From Lineus longissimus (taxonomy: Eukaryota; Nemertea; Pilidiophora; Heteronemertea; Lineidae), in NCBI RefSeq assembly GCF_910592395.1, contig NC_088309.1:28398599-28462598 (forward strand): a DNA stretch of 64,000 nt, written 5' to 3'. The notes below the pieces were generated by a model that saw nothing but the letters and a program-made list of their open reading frames with translations, did no database searches and was not told the origin of the DNA. Of this stretch, positions 12,924-26,400 are shown piece by piece (the first letter of the stretch is position 1; every line of letters starts with the position of its first letter). The translations under genes and the position numbers were made by a program.

Positions 12924-15900
12924 TTACGTGCCACATAAAGCTCTCATCAAGACATAACACAGGTAGATGAAACACATGAAAAACAAATATCCGACAGGCC
13001 CAAGTCCAAGGATCAAACGCACCGCAATATACATGAGTCCGAACGATGCCAAGTTGTTGTAGCTTGCCAAGAAGCGCAAACTCAACCGAGGTTTACACGC
13101 TAGGTCTAATTGTTCTTTTGTTTGTGGTAGTCGTGGTGATGTACTTTTCAGACCTGTGGGTGTGTAGGTCTCCTGTATCGGAGGAAGGAAGACATGGTGA
13201 GCAGCTCGGCCGATTAACCCGTCTCGCTCATAGTATTCTTGAAACTTGTGACCCATCTGAAAAGCAGAGAAGGATTATGTTGATGATTTGACATGTAAGA
13301 TCGATCCAGTCATGCTTCACTTGCCCAACTTGCACTGATGTATTCTTTGGCTCATGCGTCCAACATCAATAACCTAGATGAACTGTGGTTGCCACCTGGA
13401 ATCATATGATACCGTACAACAAGCTACACCTAAAGTTTTGAACCAAACCCCTGATCTTAGTGTATCACTTCACCTTGGAGAGTTGACACTAATGGATATG
13501 TACGAACCTTCTTATTGATGAAGGATGAGAGATCGTAGAGCATCCGGACGAGAATGGTGCTCTCATAGCTCCGCACAGGATTCAGCTCCACATCACCGGA
13601 ATACTTAATCTCAAACTTCCGCAGACCATTCACCATCTGGTAACGACCCAGCGGTGTCAGTTGTGGTCCAACATCTGTCACGACGTGATCGGGTGGGAGA
13701 TTTTTAGTTGTTGTGATGGTGGAACTGCTGCCGAAGCCATACTGTCCAGCCCAGCCTTCGTTGTCAGTCTGCCAAGCTTCAATCTGAAACACCAAACATA
13801 TGACAAGCTGATAGTTAGTGGGAACCAATGGTTTTATACTAAAAGTTCAAATAACATCATATGGTCAGAACATGTCTGCCTCAGCGATGAGTGAGGCTTC
13901 AGCTAAAGCAGTCCGGCTGTGTCCCTAAACTGCAGATGTGAGAAGGAACTGGACAGGTACAAAGGTTACCAGATTTGAGAAATGTTGATATGTCAACAGA
14001 GCTACATGACTTACCCTAAAGAATCTGCATAACCTTGAAGCTGATTGGTCGAGATGTGTGAATAACTTCTTGCTGTCTGTTGGTGTGTAGTCCTCTCCCA
14101 TGTATGAGCTGTATCTCTGAGCATTGTAATCGATCATTGGTCCGAAGCCAAGCCACTTCAGGATACTGCTGGAGCCGTTATCAGATAATCTATAGCTACT
14201 TTCTGCTGTTATTTTGGCTTGGGTCAGGACGGCAAGAAGCTGTTCAACGCGAGCGCTCATCTCTTCAGAAAACAATGGCCGATACTGAAAGCCTGGTCCC
14301 TCTAGTTCAGCGAATTGTAAGGAGAGCACAGCAGATGCACTGGAGAAGCTGGATGACAGATAGCTGCCACCAAGGTCCATGGGGCCGGGTTTACGGGGCG
14401 ACATGGGGGAGTGGAACAGGGATGCCTCGGCTGAAAATAAATGCTGAGTATATGAGTGCAACACTTGTAACTTAAACTTATAGCATTTATAACCAATGGT
14501 GTTGTAACTTGGTTACTCAACACATCTCTTGTCATACTGGACCACTAATATTTGAAAATAATGAAGCACCGTCATCTCTAGATTTGCCTAATATCGCAGC
14601 TTGCTATCAGATATCAGTTTCCACTCACCTTCAAGGAGAACCTCGGCCAGCTTTGGCATCGAGATAACCTGGAAACAGATAATGAAACAGAATGATGATC
14701 AGAAGAGAGTTGATCTGCAGCAAACGTCTGACTATCTCCCATCTCTGGTTATTCTTGTTATTCTTGTGGTGACTGACTGAAATGATTGCCCTTCATCAAC
14801 AGGTTCTTAAATCCTCAGCTAAGATTCTGACATGTAACATTTTTCAAAGTAGCAATCCAATCAGATGCAAAGTAAGATACCTTTGCCACCCTGAAGAGCA
14901 TGTAAGCATTCTTGGCTGATCCCAGATCCATCCTGGACGCACGGCTCAGAAACTCTTGTAAAAGATTGGTGTAAAACAGGAGATTTTCTCTGGCGAATTC
15001 TGCCCATTTTGAATCGAGCAATCCTTCTCGAGCATCAGGGGACTCGTGAAAGTCGTCCTGGGAGTTGATGGGGTCTGTGTAGCGCCAGGGTTGGAGGAAA
15101 CTTAACCATGTTTCCAACATCTGTAAGAGAGAAAGAACCAAGTCACCTCACTCACATGATGGCTGCGAGAGCATAGGATAATCATAGGATAACACAACAT
15201 AAACTATGATAACGGAATAGACCCAAGTCTACATGTAATATCTAGCTGAAGCAACTTCTAACCAAAGCATCACAACATAGGATTACAATACTAAGTACCA
15301 GTAATTACCATTCTGAATGAAGAATCGAGCGGCCATTTACTGAAGCCATACTTGAAGAAGGTATACAGCTTCTTTTGGACTAGACCGGGCCACAACATCC
15401 TGAAAGAGACCAAGATATAACTCTAACAAAAGACAAGGCTTCCAATCTGGACGGTGATTTATGCAAATTTTGTTCCAGGTGGGAAAGCTGGAATGACAGT
15501 GCCAGAAAAGGGCCAGATTTGTATGTGTGATGAAAATGTCTGATCTCCACATAGAGGAGGTGGAAGGGTTTCATGACTGACACTTCACAGACACCATCAG
15601 GTTGTTGGCATTAGGTACGAGAGGTGAGACAAGCAGGCTTTTGTCACATCTGATGGCACCGGCGAGGGCACCAGTTGTTGGAATGAGAAACCAAGCAGAC
15701 TTCTGATGATGACATCCCTTCACATTCTCATCTCCTTACCTCCTAAGCTGGTCAAGAGGTGAAAGAACAAGCTGCTGATATGGCGAGACGATCACATCTT
15801 GCTGTCCGCTGTTCACGAAGAAGTGGAAGTGTTTGATGATCATCCTAACGGCTCGCACGTGGTCAATGGTCGGAAGGAAGGAATCCTGAAAAAGATGATT

Positions 15901-18900
15901 CATTGAGTTGAAGAACATACCATCAGGCATTGTGAAATCTACATTATTGGTCATCCACATTGACAGACCAAATCATTCATGGAAATCGCCTCCCAGAAAG
16001 AACCTCTTTGGCATTGGTGGTCAATTGGTGGTCAATTAGTGTCATGTAGGGTTATGAATAATCATGGATATGGCAGGCCTACTGACTTTTCTTTGTTTGG
16101 TCTCTCTTTCAAGGATTTAGAGTGTGTCTATTGATTACTTGAAGGGAGTACACTGTTGAACTGGACTTCTGACGGTGGCATTCTGCACCTCCAATCACTT
16201 ATAACTTGCTTTGTTCTCATTATGTTGAAGTTTGAAAGGAATGTCTCTTTGGTGTCAAAGGGTGCTGAACCGAAACGTTAATTAGTTACATGGTCGTCTG
16301 GTGGAGTTGTGCATGTTATATCATCATCACATTTAAGTACCTTCAGGGCTTGGTCTTTTGAAACAGCAGTAAACAACCCAACATAACTTATGTCAAGTAA
16401 CACAAAACTAAGCAAAGCCAAAGTCTGACAATGTTTACCACAATATTAACAGGATGCGATGGGAGAGGGAGTGCTCAGGACTAGGTTGAGAGTTGTGATC
16501 ACATCTGCATGCAACTGATCTGGAATTATGTTGCAAATGGCCAGCGACTTCATGTATTAGTGCTAAACAGCAAAAAATAAATCCTACATCTGCATTAGCT
16601 AAGTGTAAGGGAATGATTATTTCATACCATCATCCTTGAAAACAAATCAGGGTTAAGAACTGGCAGGGTTAAAGGAAAACCTGTGTTACCAAGACAATCA
16701 GTAGACAAAAACAAACTTGATGCATAATGAGAAGGATATTTGGAACAGAAAGTTTCTTTTTTAAGATATATTTATCTGATTTGTTGTCAAGTCAATACTT
16801 GCAGATAAATTTGTATTCAGACAATGACAGATTATTAAATAGACAATAAAACCTCCTCGAAGCTATTACCCAGTAGACAGCGCGGGCCTCTTCCCTTTAT
16901 ACCACCTGAGCTACCTCCTGGTTAACTCACAAAGCAACAAAAAAGATCTTATGCAAATAACTGTAAACAAGACAAACAAAACTCTCAGGTGTTAGCCAAT
17001 CAGACCACATCAGGCTCTGCACTGTCTCAGAGTTTCAAAGGTGGCTCACTCAGTCACAGAGAAACCATATAGGATGATGACCATCCATACGCCTCTGGGT
17101 AGACTCCAGAGTTTCAGTGATCAGCAAGGCTCCACCTCATACATCGGGAATCGGGGACAGTTAAGGTTCTGGTGGATGTTTGATACGGGACATTTCTTTC
17201 AAGATGCAAGTTATATGTAATCATAATAACAGAACTACCAAAAGGATCGCTAACAAACCAAAATGCCACTGCAAGACAATTCACTTATTTCAAAAAAACA
17301 TAGCAGATTTACAGACACAATCACGAAGAGTTTGGGGATGCTACTTTACAACACTACTTGACAATCAATCTCATAATGCTATAGAAACAGAACTAGAAAC
17401 CATGTTAGGGATGCTAATGTCACAACAGAACTCTCTAGTCTCATAACTGCTGTATAAAGGAAGTGAAGTACAACCACCAACCAGGATGCTATGTTAGGCT
17501 GACATGCAGGGGTGCACATACTTACATAGAGTTGTGGGAGAGTGGGCCGCATCAGCGATGTGTCCCACATCATGGTGTCAGACCATGTGGGGCTATAGCG
17601 ACCCTGTTTCTGTGTTAGAATAGACTCAGATCAGAATGGCACAACTCATTATTGAAACAATTTGCATCACAAACCTTTTTCCTCGTCGACATAGAGTAAG
17701 ACTGACTTAGGGCCACTGAAAGGCAGTTATTACTGATCCCCTTCTCGGTGAGCCAAGGACGCTCCAACAACTAGGATGCTATATGGCAGTGCAGCTGTGT
17801 AGCAAAGCAAGATCATTCAGAGATATCTAGACTAAATTTGTGGAGATTCAAGCTGAGCTTGTGAAAGAGGCCCCCTGCCTTAGTTAAGGAAATAAGGCTT
17901 ATTTCACCAGGGATGTAGACTGACATTGGAAATAGAATCCAAAAACAGACAACCGGAGTATATTTGGGTACAATACAGGGGCCCGATAATTCATAAAACA
18001 TGAGTTAGTGAATTTGACACCGATTCGATTTGAAAAACAGTGAAAAATCATATCCGACAACAGAACAAAATGCAAAGGGAAAGAATTGTCATCTACTTAC
18101 GGTTGAACTGGCGGAGAGTTTAGAATGATCAGAATCGACTGAGTTTTGATTCAACCAAAACTCAACCATGACCTGGAGAAGAAAATATGCATTTGGTATT
18201 TATAGTAAGCAGTTTCACTGGGAGGCCATTTCTGCCATGTTCTTTAGGTGAAGACGAAAAGCAGTATCAATCAGAAATCTCATAATCAATGTGCTGCACA
18301 TCAACAGGACTGAAAAGTGAACATTCAATACATGGAACCAGCCTTACCTGGATAAATGATTCTGACCTCCATGTCTCATTATCTTTACTATCCGTTGAGA
18401 CAGGACTGTGAGGTGATTGTGCTCTGTTGGTAGCACTTGGTGACTTGAGTAGACTATAGTACTGTCGCTGAGGGCTCGCCACCTGGGGGTGAGTAGAGGC
18501 ACCAGGTGTACTCCTGCAGTCAAAGTTTAAAACATTAGGAAAACTTCATTTCTTTTTCACGAGTTATAGGCGATTGAAAGTTTTCTGTAAGTTACATTCA
18601 TGTTTAAACAAGGTCTTAATTTTGGCCAAGTATGCTATATTTAATGAGACCAACTCATGAAGAGCCAAGGTCTAAGAAATGAGCGCTTATAGTAAGAATA
18701 TGACGGGGGAGCTTCTCATCTCTCTGTAACCTGTCACCTATGACCAATTCCACTCCAATCCTTGACAACCTGTCAAGTGTTAGTGAAGGTTAGGAGGCCT
18801 TGACACCAACTTCAAATTACACAGCTGATGTTCCTATCACACTCAGGACTATGATTACACTCAACCTGCGGGTAATTTATTGCTGGGTTTATTAACAATG

Positions 18901-21641
18901 CATCCATTAACCATGTATTGCTTGAGCTTGTTTATGCTGACCTGAGTGTAGGTGAATTGCCAACACCGGTGTTAGTAGAACCTGTGGTGTTCTGGAGTAC
19001 ACCAACACCGGTGTTAGAACCTGTGGTGTTCTGGAGTACACCAACACCGGTGTTAGTAGAACCTGTGGTGTTCTGGAGTACACCAACACCGGTGTTAGTA
19101 GAACCTGTGGTGTTCTGGAGTACACCAACACCGGTGTTAGTAGAACCTGTGGTGTTCTGGAGTACACCAACACCGGTGTTAGTAGAACATGTGGTGTTCT
19201 GGAGTACACCAACACCGGTGTTAGTAGAACCTGTGGTGTTCTGGAGTACACCAACACCGGTGTTAGTAGAACCTGTGGTGTTCTGGAGTACACCAACACC
19301 GGTGTTAGAACCTGTGGTGTTCTGGAGTACACCAACACCGGTGTTAGTAGAACCTGTGGTGTTCTGGAGTACACCAACACCGGTGTTAGTAGAACCTGTG
19401 GTGTTCTGGAGTACACCAACACCGGTGTTAGTAGAACCTGTGGTGTTCTGGAGTACACCAACACCGGTGTTAGTAGAACCTGTGGTGTTCTGGAGTACAC
19501 CAACACCGGTGTTAGTAGAACCTGTGGTGTTCTGGAGTACACCAACACCGGTGTTAGTAGAACCTGTGGTGTTCTGGAGTACACCAACACCGGTGTTAGT
19601 AGAACCTGTGGTGTTCTGGAGTACACCAACACCGGTGTTAGTAGAACCTGTGGTGTTCTGGAGTACACCAACACCGGTGTTAGTAGAACCTGTGGTGTTC
19701 TGGAGTACACCAACACCGGTGTTAGAACCTGTGGTGTTCTGGAGTACACCAACACCGGTGTTAGAACCTGTGGTGTTCTGGAGTACACCAACACCGGTGT
19801 TAGTAGAACCTGTGGTGTTCTGGAGTACACCAACACCGGTGTTAGAACCTGTGGTGTTCTGGAGTACACCAACACCGGTGTTAGTAGAACCTGTGGTGTT
19901 CTGGAGTACACCAACACCAACTTAAAAAATCACCCCATGAACAGGAACGGCCATATTGTGAAGTTCCTGCCCAAATGAATCACCGACAGGTCGTCGGTAT
20001 CGATATTGTAAAAGGCCTAAATCTGGACCAGTACGCCTTATTTGACAATGGTACTGTGGTGCCATGGAGATAGGTCTGAAGCAAGATCTGTAATTTTAAG
20101 TCACATCGGTTAATACTGAAAAGAATCTAACAAACAGTTTAAGTAAGGCTGAAAGTGTACATTTCCTGGATGGCATCCAAATCAATTATGAAAAAATCTA
20201 ATGAGAGGAGAGGGAGAATGTATCAATCTCTGTGAACAGACATACTTGGAGAAAATAATTTCATGAAGAGAGAAACAAAACCCACCTGTGCAGTGATGTC
20301 TGGTGAGCTATGGGACTTCTTACTGGTGAAGCAAATGCTGGCATCGGTGGAACTTCTCGGCCACCAAGCGGCAAGAAATGATCAAGGTAGTCAGCCAAGA
20401 TGGTCAGGTAGACAACTTCATTAGGATTCACCCACGGACCACTCTGGAAGGTTTAGAATGCAGAAATTAAAGGATTAAAGTTAAGAGGTAAAGTGTTGAT
20501 TATTATGTAGTCAAATACAGGAGCAACCAATCCCTTGCAGTACATTTTAACAATAGCTCAAAGTGACTTTTTGGAATTTGGCATCATGTCCTGGCAAGTC
20601 ACTTCCACTTACTCACCTTGAGTGTGAGAGGATTCACCAGGAAAAAGGCAAAATGAAACATGTAGAATTCAAACGCATCTGGTTGATGAAGTAAAGGAAA
20701 CATGATAAGTCTGATTGGAACACGTGGGCTGATTATTTTCACTTTCAGAAAAGATGCTAGGGACAAACAACAATGCCATGATTTCAAAGGATACGAAATG
20801 AAATGGAGTTTCTGGCGTACATTCCTGACAAGACCTTGTCTTCCATTCGGTTCTTTGTTGGAGTCTGAAGAAGAAGATTCACATCAGTGAAATGGACATC
20901 CTAGCATGAAATCACTCACACTGTTTTATTCAGAACCTTATGAACAAACAGCTAATGGTCAATTCCAAATCAGAGTTTTCACATCCAGCAAACATTCATC
21001 CTCGACACCAAGAATGAATAAAGACTAGTCCAGTATAACACTACTCTGTTGAACTTACTGGTAGTTGAGAAATGGGGAATTCATATCTAAGGTAGTCATC
21101 CGCTTGGAGCTTGTAGACCAGTTTGAAGATGGGTCCAGAGGGAGCCAAGAAGTTTCTGACTGCATTGTAGTCATGGCCATGACTATAGGAAGACTTGTAG
21201 ATGTGATGCAAGCCCCATCCTGGTTGGCCAACGCAACCGAAGATATGCTCGAGCAGTTGAGGGAAGATGGTATGAAGTTCCTACAACATCAAGTTATTCA
21301 CAATTCAATATAGATGATGTACTTAAGGGAAGGGTTGTGAAATGTTTGACCAATTGGATTTCTTTTGCGGCAATTATGATTACAGACCGAAATAATTTGT
21401 CTGAAGAGAGTCCTCTTATTCTTATCAGAGAAGTGAACGTGCAGTCTCTTTTGAAGATAGTTACCAAAAACATAAGGTAAACATTGGTAAACCTGACAGA
21501 ATTGAGTAAGTAAGGCAAAAAACCTGACTCCAAAGTTTCAGTGCAACCCCTGCATACCTTTGTGCTAGCTTCTTCTATCAACATCTGTAAGGAGGAGCAT
21601 CTTTGAGCTGTGGGTTTCCCAAGGGCGCCATTGAATTTAGC
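12924..21641 (-). CDS. SMPD4: SMPD4 (neutral sphingomyelinase 3 family), N-terminus incomplete
   Basis: The family comprises ER/nuclear-envelope tail-anchored proteins linked to sphingomyelin hydrolysis and nuclear pore/mitotic function. Exons, complement: 12924-13256, 13508-13783, 14015-14430, 14629-14668, 14881-15120, 15309-15399, 15740-15885, 17526-17603, 18101-18172, 18348-18513, 20286-20443, 20617-20678, 20795-20864, 21059-21280 and 21558-21641. Together they make 817 codons plus stop, in consistent phase (human isoforms are about 830-866 aa). Family landmarks: ELHTIFPQLLEHIFG, FKLVYKLQADDY, FEFYMFHFAFFLVNPLTL, ETWRSESFIQVMVEFWL, MLETWLSFLQPWRY, LTPLGRYQMVNGLRKFEI and RLSLRFLASYNNLASFG. 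The last exon encodes two hydrophobic segments near the C-terminus (the membrane anchor). The first short coding exon, upstream of 21641, was not identified. Exon 20795-20864 is weakly conserved and rests mainly on splice phase. Confidence 0.93.
16850..16922 (-). repeat. tRNA-like remnant or tRNA-derived SINE fragment
   Basis: On the minus strand, TAGCTCAGGTGG (plus 16902-16913) is a good tRNA A box. A weak B-box-like GCTTCGAGG follows at about the expected distance (plus 16855-16863). The arms do not fold into a convincing cloverleaf by eye. It sits in an SMPD4 intron. A decayed tRNA or the head of a SINE is the simplest reading; chance is possible. Confidence 0.25.
18959..19918. repeat. Minisatellite, 23 copies of a 42/39-bp unit in an SMPD4 intron
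   Basis: There are 18 copies of 42 bp and 5 copies of 39 bp that lack one triplet, nearly identical apart from one C-to-A change (copy 6). Each unit contains the perfect 12-bp palindrome AACACCGGTGTT. It also holds further inverted arms: AGAAC/GTTCT spaced 7 nt, and GGTGTT/AACACC. Unit lengths are multiples of three and lack stops in some frames, so both strands show open frames of about 335 aa. The array lies between SMPD4 exons 18348-18513 and 20286-20443, so I read it as intronic and non-coding. Confidence 0.95.
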
Positions 21642-22139
21642 CTGCAGTGAAAAAAAGGGTTTTAAACCTTGTTTAATGTAGGCATATGTGTACAAGCTAG
21701 GCCTATGCATGTATGTAGATCATCATGTTCTGTATGTACATATTTAAACTCAATTTACAAAAAGATGGAACAATCAATTCAAAATCTAACAAATTGTGCA
21801 GACGGAACAGCTTAACATCTTTATTTGGTACAAATTATTTAGTGACAGGAAAACTAGAAAGTTGTCTTTTGGTGCAAAAACCTACAGAAAATGACAAGGG
21901 AGTCGGTGCATTGTATGCAGACATTTTCAAAACTTATTTGTTATACTGGAGAGATAATACATTTTACAAAAATCCCTTATTTTCTATGCTTACATATATT
22001 TAGCAATTGAAAATTGTATGGTTATTCAAAAATTGTTGAAATCGGTCAGAAATAGTGTATATTTGGGCATAATTTGAGCCAAAAAGTTTTCTGAAAATTG
22101 AATATTTAGTACAGCAGCTCAAGTACTATTTGACTCCGC

Positions 22140-22280
22140 GCAATTGTGGGTCAATCTGACGTCATTTCCGGTTTCATCAAATTGGGCTTGACATCTTTGT
22201 TTTTCTGCCGGATTCTCGTTCAAAAGACACCAAATCGACAAGTGATTGTGGATATAGACCCTTGTAGTGTTAGAAGAGTA
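22140..22280. promoter_or_regulatory. Probable promoter region between SMPD4 and the zinc-finger gene
   Basis: The perfect cAMP-response element TGACGTCA (22157-22164) is immediately followed by TTTCCGGTTT (22165-22174), an ETS-type core on the minus strand. The site lies between the 5' ends of two divergent genes. A GTACGT donor-like sequence near 22276 could end a first non-coding exon of the plus-strand gene. The motifs are visible; the promoter role is inferred. Confidence 0.45.
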
Positions 22281-23394
22281 CGTAATCTCATTAGTCCGGT
22301 TGAAATAATGCGATGAACTACTGTTGAATTCCTATATTCATGTGCTCCATCTTCAGATAAGTTTTTTTGTTTCGATGACTTCAGCTTCAGAAAGATGCTT
22401 GTTGTTGTTCAGTCAGTGAATTCTGTTTTTCTATCACGTTCATTGTCTTTTCATTTACTGCAGACTCCATAATCTGTATCGGTCGACTCTCGTGTTACCC
22501 TATTCGACATGCCGTTCAAATTGTCAGTGTCGACGATGTTTTTGCTGTTGTGTGAAGCCAGCTTACTTGTCAATCCTGCGACACACTGTCGGCTGTGACA
22601 CTGACTGTATCATTTAGAACTAATTGTAAATTGATTATGCAAGAAAGGAATGTACAGCACAATGCACGTGGGTGCAATATAGATTGTTTGCAAACCAATA
22701 AGTGCAGTTCGGTCCCAGCCATTTTCACACCGGCAATACAGACTAGTCAGTAGTCATGCTAGAGGGGGCCACTTGATTGGTGAAATACCTATATACCTGA
22801 TCCCGATGTGCGCAAACAATATGTGATAGTGGTGTTTTTGGGCAGCAAGCCCTATTTTCACTTGCACCTTGCAGAAAGTAGACCAAAGGCCTAGCCCATT
22901 GGTATAATTGGTACCAGCCAGTGGGTCCAGACAATGACAGAGTAAAAGTGTACAGTTAACAATATCAGCGGTTTTAGTCATCATTATTAGTTCTTTTGTT
23001 GCCAAGATGATTATCAACTGTAATCCTTCACATTTCATGATCAGGTGCCATTGTTCTCTCCTTCTCTTGCCTTAGGCTAGTTGAAATTTTGAAGTAGATA
23101 GCATCACATGCTGCCACCTGCAGTGCTATCTTGTAAACTGAGATGGTCTCCCTCAAAAACCACTTATAAAACAGGTTCTTTTGATGCAGAAATCAGATAA
23201 AATGAATGTCTCTCTGTATTGCTTATTTACCAGATGTTCTAATTTCCCTTCATTTGATTCTTACATGTAGATTTGCTGTGACCAGGCTTTCCTGTCCACT
23301 TATCCACTTATCTGAATATTGCTGTGTTTGCATGAAAAGTTATGTTGCCTGAGGGCTTGTGTTATTGATTGCTCTAATTGTTTGTACATTTCAG

Positions 23395-23463
23395 GTTCTA
23401 CCTCACGATTAATGATGATGTCGCTGCTCTAACTTTATTGTGTTGTCATAACAAGCTATAAAG
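23395..23463 (+). other. Candidate 5' UTR exon of the zinc-finger gene
   Basis: A 69-bp segment is bounded by a clear pyrimidine-tract acceptor (ending TTTCAG) and a consensus donor (AAAG/GTAAGT). It carries three successive ATGs in one frame that meet a stop after three more codons, so it cannot be a normal coding exon. It would add a short upstream ORF to the transcript. No transcript evidence. Confidence 0.4.
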
Positions 23464-26400
23464 GTAAGTGTATATATTTACTTAGTTTCTTGATCAATGT
23501 TATTTTTGTAAGCATCTGTTCGCAGGGTTTGTAGTGTCTAAAAGTGTGAACACACACGGCCTGTTAAGAGGCAGTGGTGAGAGAGGTGCCCTCACGACAG
23601 GAGATTGCAAATGACAAGAGGTGTCAGTCTAAAGAGGTTTTGCTGTGTTTTGCTTCATTCTGTGCTGCTCCTTTGGTCCTCTGTGCCTGTCATTCCCCCG
23701 CCTTGTTGTCGAATGTCTGCGTTATGTTGTTTGCTTGTGATCCAGATTACATGTCTTTGTGTGGTGATAAGGTATCTTTACCAATAGGTGGCAGCTATTG
23801 GGTGATATGAATAAAGACAAGCAAATTGTTGAATCTATCATAAGCATGATTATGCAACTCTTTGGGTGTGGTAATACACATCTCATTGTCTCTGTAATTT
23901 GCATTGAAAGAGCCTTTCAACTCTCCCTGAGGCTATTGCATTGTAACAGAACAACTGAAATCGTACGATATTTTGAGATATAAAAATCATGATTGTGTTA
24001 TAGGCTGAAATTGATGCTTTGGGTACGCTGGATGTGGCCAGAGGGGACTTTATAGAAAATTGCCGTAATGTTCCTGTAACTGGAGCCTGCTCGCTGAAGA
24101 CTGTGATCTGAAACTTATCATTTAGTTGCAAGTCATTACATCTGAAATGTTTTGTGACTAGCTTTCATGAATAATACAACTTTGTCTAGTGCACCAGATG
24201 GAAATATATATGTTGTCATGGCAACTTGTTCTGTGAGAGACAGATATAGATTTATCTGAAATCAATTGTGAAATTCGATTTTGGTCAACTTCAACTCAAG
24301 TCATTTACACACATACAGATGATTTTTTTCAGGGAATCAACTTGAATTTAACATGCATTTTGGGCTCAGGTGCAATGATCCCTATTCCAAAGCAAGTCAA
24401 GGGGGTACAGCCTCAGGCAAAAGTAAATTACTACTTCCTTTGATTACTTTAGTATAACATTGATCTGTGGTGTGCCGTCAGAATCATCAGAGGTGGACTC
24501 TAAACTGTCAGTTGTTTGAAAAGAGCTGTTGTTCCACACTTTCCAAGCCGGTACTGAGCAAGATAACTGATAGGACTTGTAAGAGGCACACTCCCCACTG
24601 ACATGACTGAGCAGGTCTCTCCAAACTAGTAGCAGTGGTAAATGGACTTTGAAGGGAGCTCTCATTCCCTCCTGAGCAGATCCTACCATACTATTACTAG
24701 TATCAGTACTGTATTGAGCAAGATAACTGCATTGGACATTGAAGGGAGCCATCGTTTCTGACTTGCACAATGGATATTTTACCTAGGTTCGTGAAGGACA
24801 GGACGGAGCTTCCAAATCTCAATAGTCGATTGCGGATGCCTATCCTTGCGTACAAGGTTGGTTGCGGTTCACTGGACAACCCTGAACTGTCTGTGTCATC
24901 AAAGATGATGAAATGTTGTGTCCACCCTTATCGTGTGTCTATGACTGGATGACCACCAGCAAGATGCCTCGTCTCAAGCTATCACCATGGCAGATGCAGC
25001 CATCTTTAATCTTAAACATCTGCGCACTGAAATCTCAGTACTTGTAGAAGTTCTGCTATTTAGCTCAGAGCAAAGTGATTGTGACAATCATTGAGTGTTG
25101 AGAACTTGACATGTTTAGAACAGGAAGAAGGTGCTTGTCGTTGGTAGACGGTTATCTCAGATTAGCAAACACTTCTGCGTGAATCAGTTGGAAGCCGATG
25201 TTGGTTGTATCAGCGTACTTGCCATGTTGACACCTCTGCTCGTCTCCCCAATTGTATCATTCTGGTGAAATCAAACCCAATTTCTAATATATCAGTCATT
25301 GGTACAATAAAAACTGGCTGCCAGATTACACCATTCATTGTTGATGTGGAGTTGCCTCCGGGTGTTACATTGTAGCCTGTGGCTCTTCAATGCTTAGTAT
25401 GAATGGCAAGTGCAACTCAACTAGACATTCATAAAACTTCCACCTGATGCTACAGACTTCATTGCTTCCATGTGGACATGGAGGACTCTGGATTTTGCTG
25501 AGGATTCTGGTTGGTGAGTATATCTTGCTTGATTGAACAGTGGTCCTCGTCTGGCCAGAATTTCTCCCTGGGGGAGGGGGGGGGCATTGACAGGATAGAG
25601 CGCTCACCTGTTCAGACCTCTGGTGCTATTGACGTCTGCAGCGGCTAGCTTGAAGTTGGACAATGATCTTCTCTCGTTCTCTTCTGGTGAAGCAATGGAA
25701 GCCGTTTTGAGCAAGATCAGAAATAAAAGATCTTAGAATTGACCATGAAAAGTGGAAATGTTGACAAATCTCTGAAATTAACTTGGATTTCGAGTGTGAA
25801 ACACTGGGGTGCTCAACTCTGAGAATCCTGCATCCATGCCTGGTTACCTCTGATGTACGTGCACTACAAGACCACAACTGAAGAGCCAGTTTAACTATTG
25901 GTTGACAGAGAGACATTTCATAAAACATCTTTGTTCTGTTTCAACATACATGGAGCACACTCCAACCTTGATCAACCTCATTGCTGTGCTTCAGGTGCAT
26001 GAAGTATTCACATATGGATATCTACAAAGTACTTGTACAAGAGAGCTTCCCTTTCATCTAGCTTCCACCTGGCTCTCACAGTCGTTCAACATGCTTTATG
26101 CTGGCTCTTCATATCTAGCTTGCACTGCACTGTTGGGATTTGGTGACTGTGTGCAAACAAACATGCCGAGAACTGTGTTTGGTGAAGTAACATCACATGC
26201 CTTGTTGCTGTGGAAATCCTCCTCCTTATGGCGATGGTGGTGAAGATACGAGACTAATCAGAAACGTCTGATGATGCGTGCCGCTTTCTTCGTCAACCTT
26301 TGTGAGTATCGGATGGGTTTCTTCCAGACATCACATCAGCTGGGGACATCCCCATTCCCTTGACTGTTACATAACAACAAACCTGCAGCAGATAATGCAT

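Noticed and set aside
18907..19925. Overlapping 335-337-aa open frames on both strands
   Set aside because: Both are translations of the 42/39-bp minisatellite, whose unit length is a multiple of three. The array lies in an SMPD4 intron and has no independent exon support.
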